A stretch of 25,344 nucleotides of DNA from a bacterium (GTDB lineage Bacteria > Ratteibacteria > UBA8468 > B48-G9 > JAFGKM01). Below, in pieces: positions 14,213-21,087 of this stretch; within the stretch, counting starts at the first letter, position 1, and each line of letters begins with the position of its first letter. The stretch spans positions 1-25,344 of the forward strand of contig DAOOVW010000025.1 in assembly GCA_035370465.1 (NCBI GenBank), given 5' to 3'. The notes below the pieces were generated by a model. The model saw nothing but the letters and a program-made list of their open reading frames with translations. It did not search any database and was not told where the DNA came from. The position numbers and the translations under genes are program-made.

Positions 14213-15460
14213 ATGGAATATTCAATAAAAGATATTGGTCTTTCAGAAACTGGGGAAAAAAGAGTTAATTGGGCTTACAATGAAATGAAAGTTATTTCCC
14301 TTTTAAGAAAGGAATTTTTAGGAAAAAATGCTTTTGCTGGAACAAAAATTGGGTGTTGTCTTCATATAACATCAGAGACAGCAAATCTTGTTATAAATTT
14401 CAAAAAAGCAGGAGGTGATGTATATCTATGTGCATCAAATCCATTAAGTACTCAGGATGATGTTGCAGCATATTTAGTAAAAGAAGAGAAAATACCTGTC
14501 TTTGGGAAAAAGGGAGAAAATGAAAAAGAATATTATGAAAACATAAAAAAAGTTATGGAAAAAAATCTCAATCTTGTTGTTGATGATGGAGGAGACCTTA
14601 TTACTGCCCTTCACAGAAGTCCTGACTATGCTAAAAATATAATTGGAGCAACTGAAGAGACAACAACAGGAGTTATACGACTAAAAAATATGGCAAAAAA
14701 GGGAATATTAAAATTCCCTGTTATTGCAGTAAATGATGCAAAAACAAAGCATTTTTTTGATAACAGATATGGAACCGGGCAATCAACAATTGATGGTATT
14801 TTAAGAAGTACAAATATACTTCTTGCAGGGAAAATTGCTGTTGTTTGTGGATATGGATGGTGCGGAAGAGGTATTGCAAAAAGGTTTGCTGGAATGGGCG
14901 CAAAAGTTATAATATGTGAGGTGAACCCATTAACCGCATTAGAAGCAACAATGGATGGTTTTTTTGTTATGCCAATATCAAAAGCAGCAGAAATAGGAGA
15001 TATTTTTATAACAGCAACAGGAAATAGTAGTGTAATTACAATAAAAGAAATAATGAAAATGAAGGATGGAGCAATTCTTGGAAATTCTGGACATTTCAAT
15101 GTAGAAATAGATGTAAAAGAACTTGAAAAAATAGGGAAAAAAATAAGAATAAGAGAACAATTAGACCAGTACACTCTCCCGAATGGAAAAAAAATTTATT
15201 TATTAGGAGAAGGACGGCTCTTAAATCTTGCATGTGCAGAAGGACATCCTTCATCAGTTATGGATATGAGTTTTGCCAATCAATTCCTTTCTCACCTGTA
15301 CCTAAAAACGCATCCTAACTTAAAACCAGATGTTTATGATGTCCCTGAGGAAATTGATAAAAAAATTGCTGAATTGAAATTAAAATCACTTAATATAAAA
15401 ATTGATAAATTAACCAGAGAACAAAAAGAATATCTTAATTCATGGAAAACAGGAACATAA
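14213..15460 (+). CDS. ahcY: S-adenosylhomocysteinase (adenosylhomocysteine hydrolase)
   Basis: AhcY splits S-adenosylhomocysteine, the product of methylation, to homocysteine and adenosine with bound NAD. The 415-residue protein shows CLHITSETANLV, CASNPLSTQDDVAAYL, VVDDGGDL, GATEETTTGVIRL, NDAKTKHFFDNRYGTGQS with the catalytic Lys/Asp, the NAD-binding loop VVCGYGWCGRGIAKRF, and LLGEGRLLNLACAEGHPSSV. It is the short form found in thermophilic bacteria and archaea: the ~40-residue insert of the eukaryotic and proteobacterial enzyme and the KPDHYRY tail are absent, the end being YLNSWKTGT. AAGGAGA precedes the ATG. coaE follows after 13 bases. Confidence 0.95.
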   Translation: MEYSIKDIGLSETGEKRVNWAYNEMKVISLLRKEFLGKNAFAGTKIGCCLHITSETANLVINFKKAGGDVYLCASNPLSTQDDVAAYLVKEEKIPVFGKKGENEKEYYENIKKVMEKNLNLVVDDGGDLITALHRSPDYAKNIIGATEETTTGVIRLKNMAKKGILKFPVIAVNDAKTKHFFDNRYGTGQSTIDGILRSTNILLAGKIAVVCGYGWCGRGIAKRFAGMGAKVIICEVNPLTALEATMDGFFVMPISKAAEIGDIFITATGNSSVITIKEIMKMKDGAILGNSGHFNVEIDVKELEKIGKKIRIREQLDQYTLPNGKKIYLLGEGRLLNLACAEGHPSSVMDMSFANQFLSHLYLKTHPNLKPDVYDVPEEIDKKIAELKLKSLNIKIDKLTREQKEYLNSWKTGT

Positions 15461-15473
15461 AGAATTAATTTTT

Positions 15474-16073
15474 ATGGAAAAAATAAAAAGAGTTGGAGTA
15501 ACAGGTATATTTGGCTCTGGAAAATCAACAGTAACTTCAATTTTTAAAAAATATGGGATAGAAGTTATTTCCTGTGATGAGATAGTACATTTTCTTCTTG
15601 AAAAAGAAAATATAAAAAAGAAACTCATCAAAATTTTCGGAAAAGAAATAGTTAAAGATGGGAAAATTGATAGAAAAAAAATAAGTGATATAATTTTTAA
15701 AAATAAACTCAAAAAAAAAGAACTTGAAAATTTAATTCACCCACTCGTCTTTAAGGAAATAGATAAAAAAATAAAAAGAGATATTGACAAAATAAAAAAG
15801 AAAGGTATAATAATCGTAGAAATTCCTCTTTTATTTGAAACAAAATCAGAAAAAAAGTTTGATTTTATTTTAGTTGTGAGTGCATCTCCTGAAATAATCA
15901 AAGAAAGACTAAAAGAAAAATTTAGTAGTAAAGAAGTCGAATTAAGATGGAGAAATCAGATTCCTCTAATATATAAAGAAAAAAATGCAAACTTTGTTAT
16001 TGATAATTCTGGAACAATTAGTCAAACCGAAAAAATTGTTAAAGAAATAATTAAAAAAATCATATCACAATAA
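15474..16073 (+). CDS. coaE: Dephospho-CoA kinase
   Basis: CoaE carries out the last step of coenzyme A synthesis, phosphorylating the 3' hydroxyl of dephospho-CoA. The 199-residue protein has the P-loop GVTGIFGSGKSTVTSIF (canonical GxTGxxGSGKS), the substrate-binding SCDEIVHFLL, KIDRKKISDIIF, LIHPLVFKEI and VEIPLLFET, and the lid region VSASPEIIKERLKEK, with RWRNQIPLIYKEKNANFVID NSG near the end. The length is normal. It is very lysine-rich, as are all genes here. No obvious ribosome binding site precedes the ATG; it probably depends on translation of ahcY 13 bases upstream. Confidence 0.93.
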   Translation: MEKIKRVGVTGIFGSGKSTVTSIFKKYGIEVISCDEIVHFLLEKENIKKKLIKIFGKEIVKDGKIDRKKISDIIFKNKLKKKELENLIHPLVFKEIDKKIKRDIDKIKKKGIIIVEIPLLFETKSEKKFDFILVVSASPEIIKERLKEKFSSKEVELRWRNQIPLIYKEKNANFVIDNSGTISQTEKIVKEIIKKIISQ

Positions 16074-16185
16074 AATTATAAATGAAAATTTCTCTTATTT
16101 TTCTTCAATTATCCATGAAAAATAAAAAGTTAAGAAAAAAACTAATTAAAATTTGGCAATATTCCAACAAATATGGGGAGGAAAA

Positions 16186-17469
16186 ATGGATCAAAAAGAA
16201 ATAAATGTTTCAAATCTTATTACATTGACAATCCCAAAACTTCAAAAGATAGCAAAAGAAATGGGAATTAATGGAATAAGTGGACTGAAAAAAGATGAAT
16301 TGGTGTACAAAATAATGGAAACACAAATAAACAAAAATGGAGTTTTATTTGGAGAGGGAGTTCTTGAGATTTTACCAGATGGTTTTGGTTTTTTAAGGAT
16401 GCCAAGTTACAATTATCTTCCAGGTCCTGATGATATTTATGTCTCCCCATCTCAAATAAAAAAATTTGGACTTAAAACAGGTGATAATGTTTCAGGACAA
16501 ATAAGACCACCAAAAGATAGCGAAAAATATTTTGCACTTTTAAAAGTTGAAATGGTAAATGGTCAACCGACTGAAAAACTACAAAGTAGAATTCCCTTTG
16601 AAGAACTAACTCCTATACATCCCAATAAAAGGTTTATACTTGAAACAACTTCTGATGAAATTACAACAAGAGTAATTGATTTAGTTACTCCGATTGGTAA
16701 AGGACAAAGAGGTCTTATTGTTTCTCCACCTCGTGCTGGAAAAACAGTAATTCTGCAAAAAATAGCAAATGCAATCGCTGAAAATAACCCAGAAGTAGTT
16801 CTTATTGTTTTGCTTGTTGCAGAAAGGCCAGAAGAAGTTACAGAAATGAGACGTCTTGTAAAGGGAGAAGTTATAAGTGCCACTTTTGATGAAGCACCTG
16901 AAAGGCATATACAGGTATCGGAAATTGCCTTAGAAAAAGCGAAACGACTTGTTGAACATAAAAATGATGTTGTAATACTTCTTGACAGTATTACACGACT
17001 TGCAAGAGCATATAATGTTTTAGTTCCACATAGTGGAAAAATCATGACAGGTGGTCTTGAATCAACTGCACTTGATAAACCAAAACGATTTTTTGGTGCT
17101 GCAAGAAACATAGAAGAAGGCGGAAGCTTAACAATAATTGGAACTGCCCTGATTGACACAGGAAGCAAAATGGATGATGTTATTTTTGAGGAATTTAAGG
17201 GCACAGGGAATATGGAACTAAATTTAGAAAGAAAGTTAGCCGATAGAAGAACTTTCCCTGCTATTGACATTAATAGGTCAGGAACAAGAAGAGAAGAACT
17301 ATTAGTTGACCCAGATGAACTTCAACTTATGTGGTTATTGAGAAAAATGCTTGCACCATTAAATGAAGTTGAAGCAATGGAGAAAATGATAACTATGATA
17401 AAAAACACTCGCTCAAATATAGAACTTCTTTTAAGTTTAAAATCAAAAGTTAAAGAATTTGTAAAATAA
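16186..17469 (+). CDS. rho: Transcription termination factor Rho
   Basis: Rho is the hexameric RNA-dependent ATPase that ends many transcripts. The ATG at 16186 follows GGGGAGG (16175-16181) and gives 427 residues beginning MDQKEINVSNLITLTIPKL; an upstream TTG at 16153 would add 11 residues lying over this site and is rejected. Domains: Rho N-terminal SAP-like helices (about 8-45), cold-shock RNA-binding domain (about 50-125; GVLEILPDGFGFLR, GPDDIYVSPSQI), and the RecA-type motor with P-loop SPPRAGKTVIL, VLLVAERPEEVTEMRR, LLDSITRLARAYN, the Q/R-loop region and DINRSGTRREELL. It lacks the long acidic or basic insertion seen in some phyla. The near absence of intrinsic terminators in this window fits heavy reliance on Rho (inference). 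Confidence 0.97.
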   Translation: MDQKEINVSNLITLTIPKLQKIAKEMGINGISGLKKDELVYKIMETQINKNGVLFGEGVLEILPDGFGFLRMPSYNYLPGPDDIYVSPSQIKKFGLKTGDNVSGQIRPPKDSEKYFALLKVEMVNGQPTEKLQSRIPFEELTPIHPNKRFILETTSDEITTRVIDLVTPIGKGQRGLIVSPPRAGKTVILQKIANAIAENNPEVVLIVLLVAERPEEVTEMRRLVKGEVISATFDEAPERHIQVSEIALEKAKRLVEHKNDVVILLDSITRLARAYNVLVPHSGKIMTGGLESTALDKPKRFFGAARNIEEGGSLTIIGTALIDTGSKMDDVIFEEFKGTGNMELNLERKLADRRTFPAIDINRSGTRREELLVDPDELQLMWLLRKMLAPLNEVEAMEKMITMIKNTRSNIELLLSLKSKVKEFVK

Positions 17470-17540
17470 CCTTTTTCTTGTACATATCACAATTTGTGGA
17501 AAATTATTCAGTTAGATTTATTATGATTTAATTCCTTCTA

Positions 17541-17581
17541 TTGACAAAAAAAGATTTTTGATGTATCTTTAATGTAGATAC
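17541..17581 (+). promoter_or_regulatory. Promoter and overlapping operator of mazEF
   Basis: TTGACA at 17541-17546 and TATCTT at 17564-17569 are 17 bases apart. An inverted repeat GTATCT (17563-17568) / AGATAC (17576-17581) with a seven-base centre covers the -10 box and the expected start of transcription, the right place for repression by the MazE-like antitoxin or the MazEF complex. A GGAGG ribosome binding site follows at 17588-17592. Confidence 0.6.
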
Positions 17582-17599
17582 TTAATAGGAGGCATTGAT

Positions 17600-17842
17600 A
17601 TGGAAACTCGTATTCAAAAATGGGGCAATAGTTTCGCTATCCGTATTCCCAAGACAATTGCCAAAGAAATTGGAATAGAGAATAATTCACCTGTTGAGAT
17701 ACTACTAAAAAATGGAAAAGTTGTTATATCTCCAAAAGTTAAACCCAAAATGAATTTGCAACAACTTCTATCAAAAGTAAATAAAAAAAATCTCCATAAT
17801 GAAGTGGATACTGGTTCTGCAATGGGTGGTGAAGTGTGGTAA
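17600..17842 (+). CDS. mazE: MazE-type antitoxin (AbrB/SpoVT fold)
   Basis: An 80-residue DNA-binding antitoxin. The N-terminal half METRIQKWGNSFAIRIPK then TIAKEIGIENNSPVEILLKN is the classic MazE/AbrB swapped-hairpin domain; the C-terminal half (LQQLLSKVNKKNLHNEV) is the flexible toxin-binding tail, ending with acidic and glycine residues. It has its own promoter with an inverted-repeat operator at 17563-17581 and a GGAGG site, so it is probably autoregulated. The stop overlaps the toxin start by seven bases. Both partners look intact, in contrast to the vapBC-like pair at 5467-5972. Confidence 0.92.
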   Translation: METRIQKWGNSFAIRIPKTIAKEIGIENNSPVEILLKNGKVVISPKVKPKMNLQQLLSKVNKKNLHNEVDTGSAMGGEVW

Positions 17843-18183
17843 AAAAGAAAAAGTATATCCCACAGCGTGGCGATGTTATTTATATTTCCTTAAATCCTCA
17901 GGCAGGACATGAACAAGCAGGACGCAGACCTGCTGTAGTGATTTCACCATTAGCATATAATAACAAAGTTGGGCTGGTTATTCTCTGTCCTATTACAAAT
18001 CAAATTAAGGGTTATCCATTTGAAGTAATTATTCCTGATGGACTAATAATAACAGGTGCAATACTTTCTGACCAGATAAAAAGTTTAGATTGGCAGGCAA
18101 GAAAAGCAAAATTTATATGCACTTTACCAGTAGAGACAATTCATGAAGTATTAGAAAAATTATCTGTTTTATTGTTAGAGTGA
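17836..18183 (+). CDS. mazF: MazF-type mRNA interferase toxin
   Basis: MazF toxins are ribosome-independent RNases that cut RNA at short specific sequences. The 115-residue protein starts at GTG (17836) inside the antitoxin gene. It has the PemK/MazF barrel: RGDVIYISLNPQAGHEQAGR with the conserved G-H-E-Q and Arg, RPAVVISPLAYN, VILCPITNQIKGYPFEV with the Thr/Asn pair, and AILSDQIKSLDWQARKAKFI. Length and all active-site landmarks are normal, so it is probably functional. Cleavage sequence cannot be predicted. Confidence 0.92.
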   Translation: MVKKKKYIPQRGDVIYISLNPQAGHEQAGRRPAVVISPLAYNNKVGLVILCPITNQIKGYPFEVIIPDGLIITGAILSDQIKSLDWQARKAKFICTLPVETIHEVLEKLSVLLLE

Positions 18184-18232
18184 TGGTAAAAAAAGATATT
18201 ATTTTAAAGAGTCCTGTGAGAGGAAATGGAAA

Positions 18233-18499
18233 ATGACAATTATTTATAAGAATAGAATTGAAGGATTAAGTTGTGGATGTACATCGGAAGACATAGCAAC
18301 TTTTAAAGTTATTGAAGATGGGATTGAATGTATCTGGTGCGGAAACAAAATAAATTGCAATTTGCCTGTTGAATTTGTTATGAAAGAATATTGTGAGAAC
18401 TGTGGAAAAAAAACAACTTTTATTTTAGATACAATACAAATGAATTTCTGCACAAAATGTGGTAAATCTAAACAATCAAAGGATAAACTTAAAAAATAA
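18233..18499 (+). CDS. Small protein with several CxxC zinc knuckles, unknown function
   Basis: Not recognised as a named family. The 88-residue product has nine cysteines: Cys14 and Cys16 (SCGCTSED), CxxCGNK at 33-36, Cys42, CENCGKK at 54-57 and CTKCGKS at 73-76. The last two knuckles, 19 residues apart, would bind one zinc as a ribbon; the first group may bind another. The C-terminus is lysine-rich. AGAGGAAATGG before the ATG gives a moderate ribosome binding site. It lies 49 bases after mazF on the same strand and could be co-transcribed with the toxin-antitoxin pair. It might be a nucleic-acid binding or adaptor protein, but this is a guess. Its last bases overlap the remnant of an exporter gene on the other strand. 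Confidence 0.65.
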   Translation: MTIIYKNRIEGLSCGCTSEDIATFKVIEDGIECIWCGNKINCNLPVEFVMKEYCENCGKKTTFILDTIQMNFCTKCGKSKQSKDKLKK

Positions 18500-18703
18500 A
18501 AAAAACGAAAATCCCATCAAAAACACGCCACAAATATTACATAAAATTACATATATATTTTCTCTAATAAATTTTTTATTTTTTCATAAAGCAAATGAAA
18601 CAATAGAATACCAGAGAAAATCAGCAAGAATATGCCCAACAAAAAATAAAAAAACACCTTTTACTCCAAATTTCAAAGAAATACTAAAATATATGGTTCT
18701 TTC
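18476..18703 (-). pseudogene. LysE-family exporter, C-terminal remnant with in-frame stop
   Basis: On the minus strand from 18703 one frame reads SLKFGVKGVFLFFVGHILAD, FLWYSIVSFAL, then a TGA at 18586-18584, then KNKKFIRENIYVILCNICG and VFLMGFSFFLFFKFIL to a stop at 18478-18476. Hydrophobic segments with GHILADFLWYS and the closing CGVFLMGF helix resemble the last three membrane segments of LysE/RhtB-type exporters. There is no start, the N-terminal two thirds are missing and a stop interrupts the frame, so it is a dead fragment. A short open frame on the other strand (18459-18707) is its shadow. The family call comes from memory of the motif. Confidence 0.5.
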
Positions 18704-19725
18704 TTAAAAAAGTTGCAGTAATATTTTAAAGTTATTGATATTCAAAGAGATATGGAAATATTAAAGTTAGGAGAGAAAATGGATTTAAACACACTAACAA
18801 AAATACTAAATATTGAAGGATGTAAAGTAGTAGAAATTTTATCTTTAACAGAGGAAGAAATACATCTAAAAATAGAGCCATATAAGAGGAAACCAGCAAT
18901 ATGTTCAGGATGTGGAGAGGAACATATACAAGGATATCATAGTGAAAAAGAAGTAATAGTAGAAGATTTACCTATAAGTGAAAGGAGAGTATTTCTTCAT
19001 GTAAAGAAGCGGTTATATCGTTGTTCAAGGGATAACAAAATATATACAGAGAAAATAGAATGGTTAAATAAGAGGTCAAGATTTACATATAGATTTGCCA
19101 AGCAAGTAAACAGATTAACGGCTATAACGACAAATCAAGAGGCGGGGTGGTATTTAGGATTAGGCGATGAAGTAGTTTATAGGATATACAAAGAGATGTT
19201 GGAAAAACAGGCAAAAGAGAAATTAATACCAATACCGAGTGCAATTCATATCAGCGTAGATGAAGTAATTTATAAGAACACAGGTATTTAACCAATGTAA
19301 TTGATGTAGATAAAAGAGATGAATTAAACAAAGCGAGGAAAGAAGGGAATGAAGAATTAGTAGAATTAACAAATTGTAAGCAGCGATTTATTCTTTTTAA
19401 GAATAAAAATAAACTTAATGAAAAACAGAAGGGATATCTCGATAAGTTATATGAAATAAACATTTCTATATATAAATAGATGTTATTAAAAGAGAGTTTT
19501 TTAGAAGTTTATACACATGAAAGAGTTGAAGAAGCAAAAGAATGCTTAGAGAATTGGATTAAGCAGGCATTATCAAGTGGTTTAGATGTATTTATTCAAT
19601 TAGGATATAAATGTCAAGAGAAAATGAAATATATTCTAAACTGGTTTTATAAGTCCACAGGATCCTTTGGAAAAGTAAGTTTCGCTATTTCAGAAGGGTT
19701 TAATAATAAAATTAAAAGATTAAAA

Positions 19726-19800
19726 AGTCCGCAGGATCCCTCGGGCGTAGTCCTGAGGGGATCCGTAGCCAAAAGCGAGGACCCTACGGGCGAGCCTGTG
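19726..19800. repeat. GC-rich hairpin insert in the transposase remnant, in frame
   Basis: About 75 bases of GC-rich DNA separate the codons for NNKIKRLK from those for MAYGYKDINYF, which are neighbours in ISL3 transposases. It adds about 25 codons without breaking the frame. It holds an inverted repeat GGATCCCTC (19734-19742) / GAGGGGATCC with one bulge, and a second pairing between CTCGGGCGTAG and CTACGGGCGAG. The 11-mer CTACGGGCGAG (19784-19794) is identical to 6170-6180 in the hairpin element near kdsD. Confidence 0.6.
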
Positions 19801-19860
19801 GAAATGGCATATGGATATAAAGATATAAATTATTTCAGGTTAAAAATTCATCAATCATGC

Positions 19861-19891
19861 CCGAGGCAGATCCGCTTCTGGCGGACATTGC
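19861..19891. repeat. Second GC-rich hairpin insert in the transposase remnant
   Basis: 31 bases, starting CCGAGGCAGATCCGCTTCTG, interrupt the expected transposase ending (KIHQSCG...). TCCGC (19871-19875) pairs with GCGGA (19881-19885). The trinucleotide TGC is present on both sides (19858-19860 and 19889-19891), consistent with a short target duplication. Being 31 bases, it shifts the frame of the last codons. Confidence 0.5.
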
Positions 19892-19943
19892 GGTTTATTA
19901 AACCCTAGATTAAATACTTTAAGTGCAACTTAAATAAGAAAGA

Positions 19944-19969
19944 CCCTATTTAGATGCTAAAAATTAGGG
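19944..19969 (-). terminator. Possible terminator after lpxK
   Basis: CCCTATTT (19944-19951) can pair with the AAAAATTAGGG side (19959-19969) with one bulge. Read on the minus strand the stem is followed by TCTTTCTTATTT. It lies 27-52 bases past the lpxK stop. The stem is short and AT-rich, so this is weak. Confidence 0.3.
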
Positions 19970-19995
19970 CTGCTTTAATGGGGTTCAGTTAGGAT

Positions 19996-21087
19996 TTAGA
20001 TTTTTATATTTATCTTATTACATAAAAGTTTGTCAAAATTATTTTTATCCTCTATCTCCCCTTCAATTTTCAAAAAATAAAAAGGGATATTACCTTTTAT
20101 AAATTTTTGAACTTTCACATAGTCCTTTTCAGTAGTTACAATAAAGTCAATATTTTCTTTTTTAAAAAATTCCATTATTTCATTTATATCTTTTTCTTTG
20201 TAATTAAAATGGTCAGGAAAAACAACAGAATATTGTTTTTCAGGTTTTAATTGGGAAATTGTCAGAAAAAAATTAAAAGGGTTTCCAATTCCAGCAAAAC
20301 AAAGAATTTTTTTACCTTTTACTTCTTCTAAAAGAACTTTTTCTTTACCATTTGAAAGATAAACTGGTTTTATTTTTAAAAAAAATATTGGTTTTTCCTG
20401 TTTTTGTAAAAAAGTAAGAAGAGTATATTTTTCCTTCTCTCCAACTAAATGAGGATAACTTATTATAAAAACATCTGCTCTTTTTATAGAAGAAACTGGC
20501 TCTCTTAAAAGTCCTGATGGAATTAACAATTTGTTATCAAAAGGGTTTGAAGAATCAAACATAAGTATATCAACATCTTTTTCAACCCACTGACAATGAA
20601 AACCATCATCAATTACAACTATTTCAATTCCCATTTCTTCAAGTTTTTCCAAACCAGATGGTGTTTTATCTCCTGAAATAATTATTGAAGGGAAATTATT
20701 TTTAATCATTATCACTTCATCATATGGAATACTCTCTCCTTTTTCTTTTTTAAAAATAGAACTGACAACTGCAATTTTATAATTCAAGGAAATGACTTTT
20801 TTAATAATTTCACTTACCAATAATGTTTTCCCTGTTCCCCCTGTTATAATATTCCCAACACTTATAATAAAAAATTTATACTTTCTTTTCTTTGAGAAAC
20901 ACCTTTTTAATGTTATTACAAATAAATATAAAAATGATATAGGCAAAAAAAACAAAGAGACCAATTTAAAAAAAACAGACCTTTTTCTAAATAAAAATTT
21001 CCTATAAAAAAAGTTAAAAAAGGGTCGGCTGGTCTTCAATTGAACAAGATTCACATGGTATTTCAACTTTTCCGAATTCACCGTCAT
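19996..21087 (-). CDS. lpxK: Tetraacyldisaccharide 4'-kinase
   Basis: LpxK adds the 4'-phosphate to the lipid A precursor at the inner membrane. The frame is 363 residues; the hydrophobic N-terminal anchor FLPISFLYLFVITLKRCF precedes IISVGNIITGGTGKT, the P-loop, and then VVSSIF, VVIDDGF, LLIPSGLLREPVSSI, the GIGNPFNFF segment, VFPDHFNYKEKDI and VTTEKDYVK, all in the right order. The usual DDGFQH is DDGFHC, a change at a substrate-binding motif. The start is uncertain: the ATG at 21087 overlaps the upstream gene by 74 bases and adds about 25 residues compared with the family; a TTG near 21039 is an alternative. It is last in the minus-strand operon, away from the kds genes. Confidence 0.88.
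   Translation of the reverse strand: MTVNSEKLKYHVNLVQLKTSRPFFNFFYRKFLFRKRSVFFKLVSLFFLPISFLYLFVITLKRCFSKKRKYKFFIISVGNIITGGTGKTLLVSEIIKKVISLNYKIAVVSSIFKKEKGESIPYDEVIMIKNNFPSIIISGDKTPSGLEKLEEMGIEIVVIDDGFHCQWVEKDVDILMFDSSNPFDNKLLIPSGLLREPVSSIKRADVFIISYPHLVGEKEKYTLLTFLQKQEKPIFFLKIKPVYLSNGKEKVLLEEVKGKKILCFAGIGNPFNFFLTISQLKPEKQYSVVFPDHFNYKEKDINEIMEFFKKENIDFIVTTEKDYVKVQKFIKGNIPFYFLKIEGEIEDKNNFDKLLCNKINIKI

Larger units (their letters stand above)
18779..19908 (+). pseudogene. ISL3-family transposase, decayed
   Basis: The first part (18779-19291) has AGGAG ahead of the ATG and reads MDLNTLTKILNIEGC, the zinc finger ICSGCGEEHIQGYHS, then YRCSRDNKIYTEKIEW and the helix-turn-helix-like region, to SVDEV with the first catalytic Asp. 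A one-base shift near 19272-19284 follows: the next frame gives HRYLTNVIDVDKRDE, then jumps to LNKARKEGNEELVELTN, so some 80-90 residues with the remaining catalytic acids are gone. A TAG at 19477-19479 then interrupts the frame before MLLKESFLEVYTHERVEEA and WFYKSTGSFGKVSFAISEGF. The C-terminal part contains two GC-rich inserts (19726-19800, 19861-19891). It cannot be active. No terminal inverted repeats could be placed with confidence. Confidence 0.85.

Noticed and set aside
14626..15174. 182-codon open frame antisense to ahcY
   Set aside because: Shadow of a conserved enzyme gene in AT-rich DNA; rich in I/F/S as expected from reversed lysine and glutamate codons.
16563..17270. 235-codon open frame antisense to rho
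   Set aside because: Shadow of the rho codons; no start signals and no recognisable motifs.
18459..18707. 82-codon plus-strand frame
   Set aside because: Overlaps the end of the zinc-knuckle gene, has no ribosome binding site, and the opposite strand carries the exporter fossil that explains its openness.
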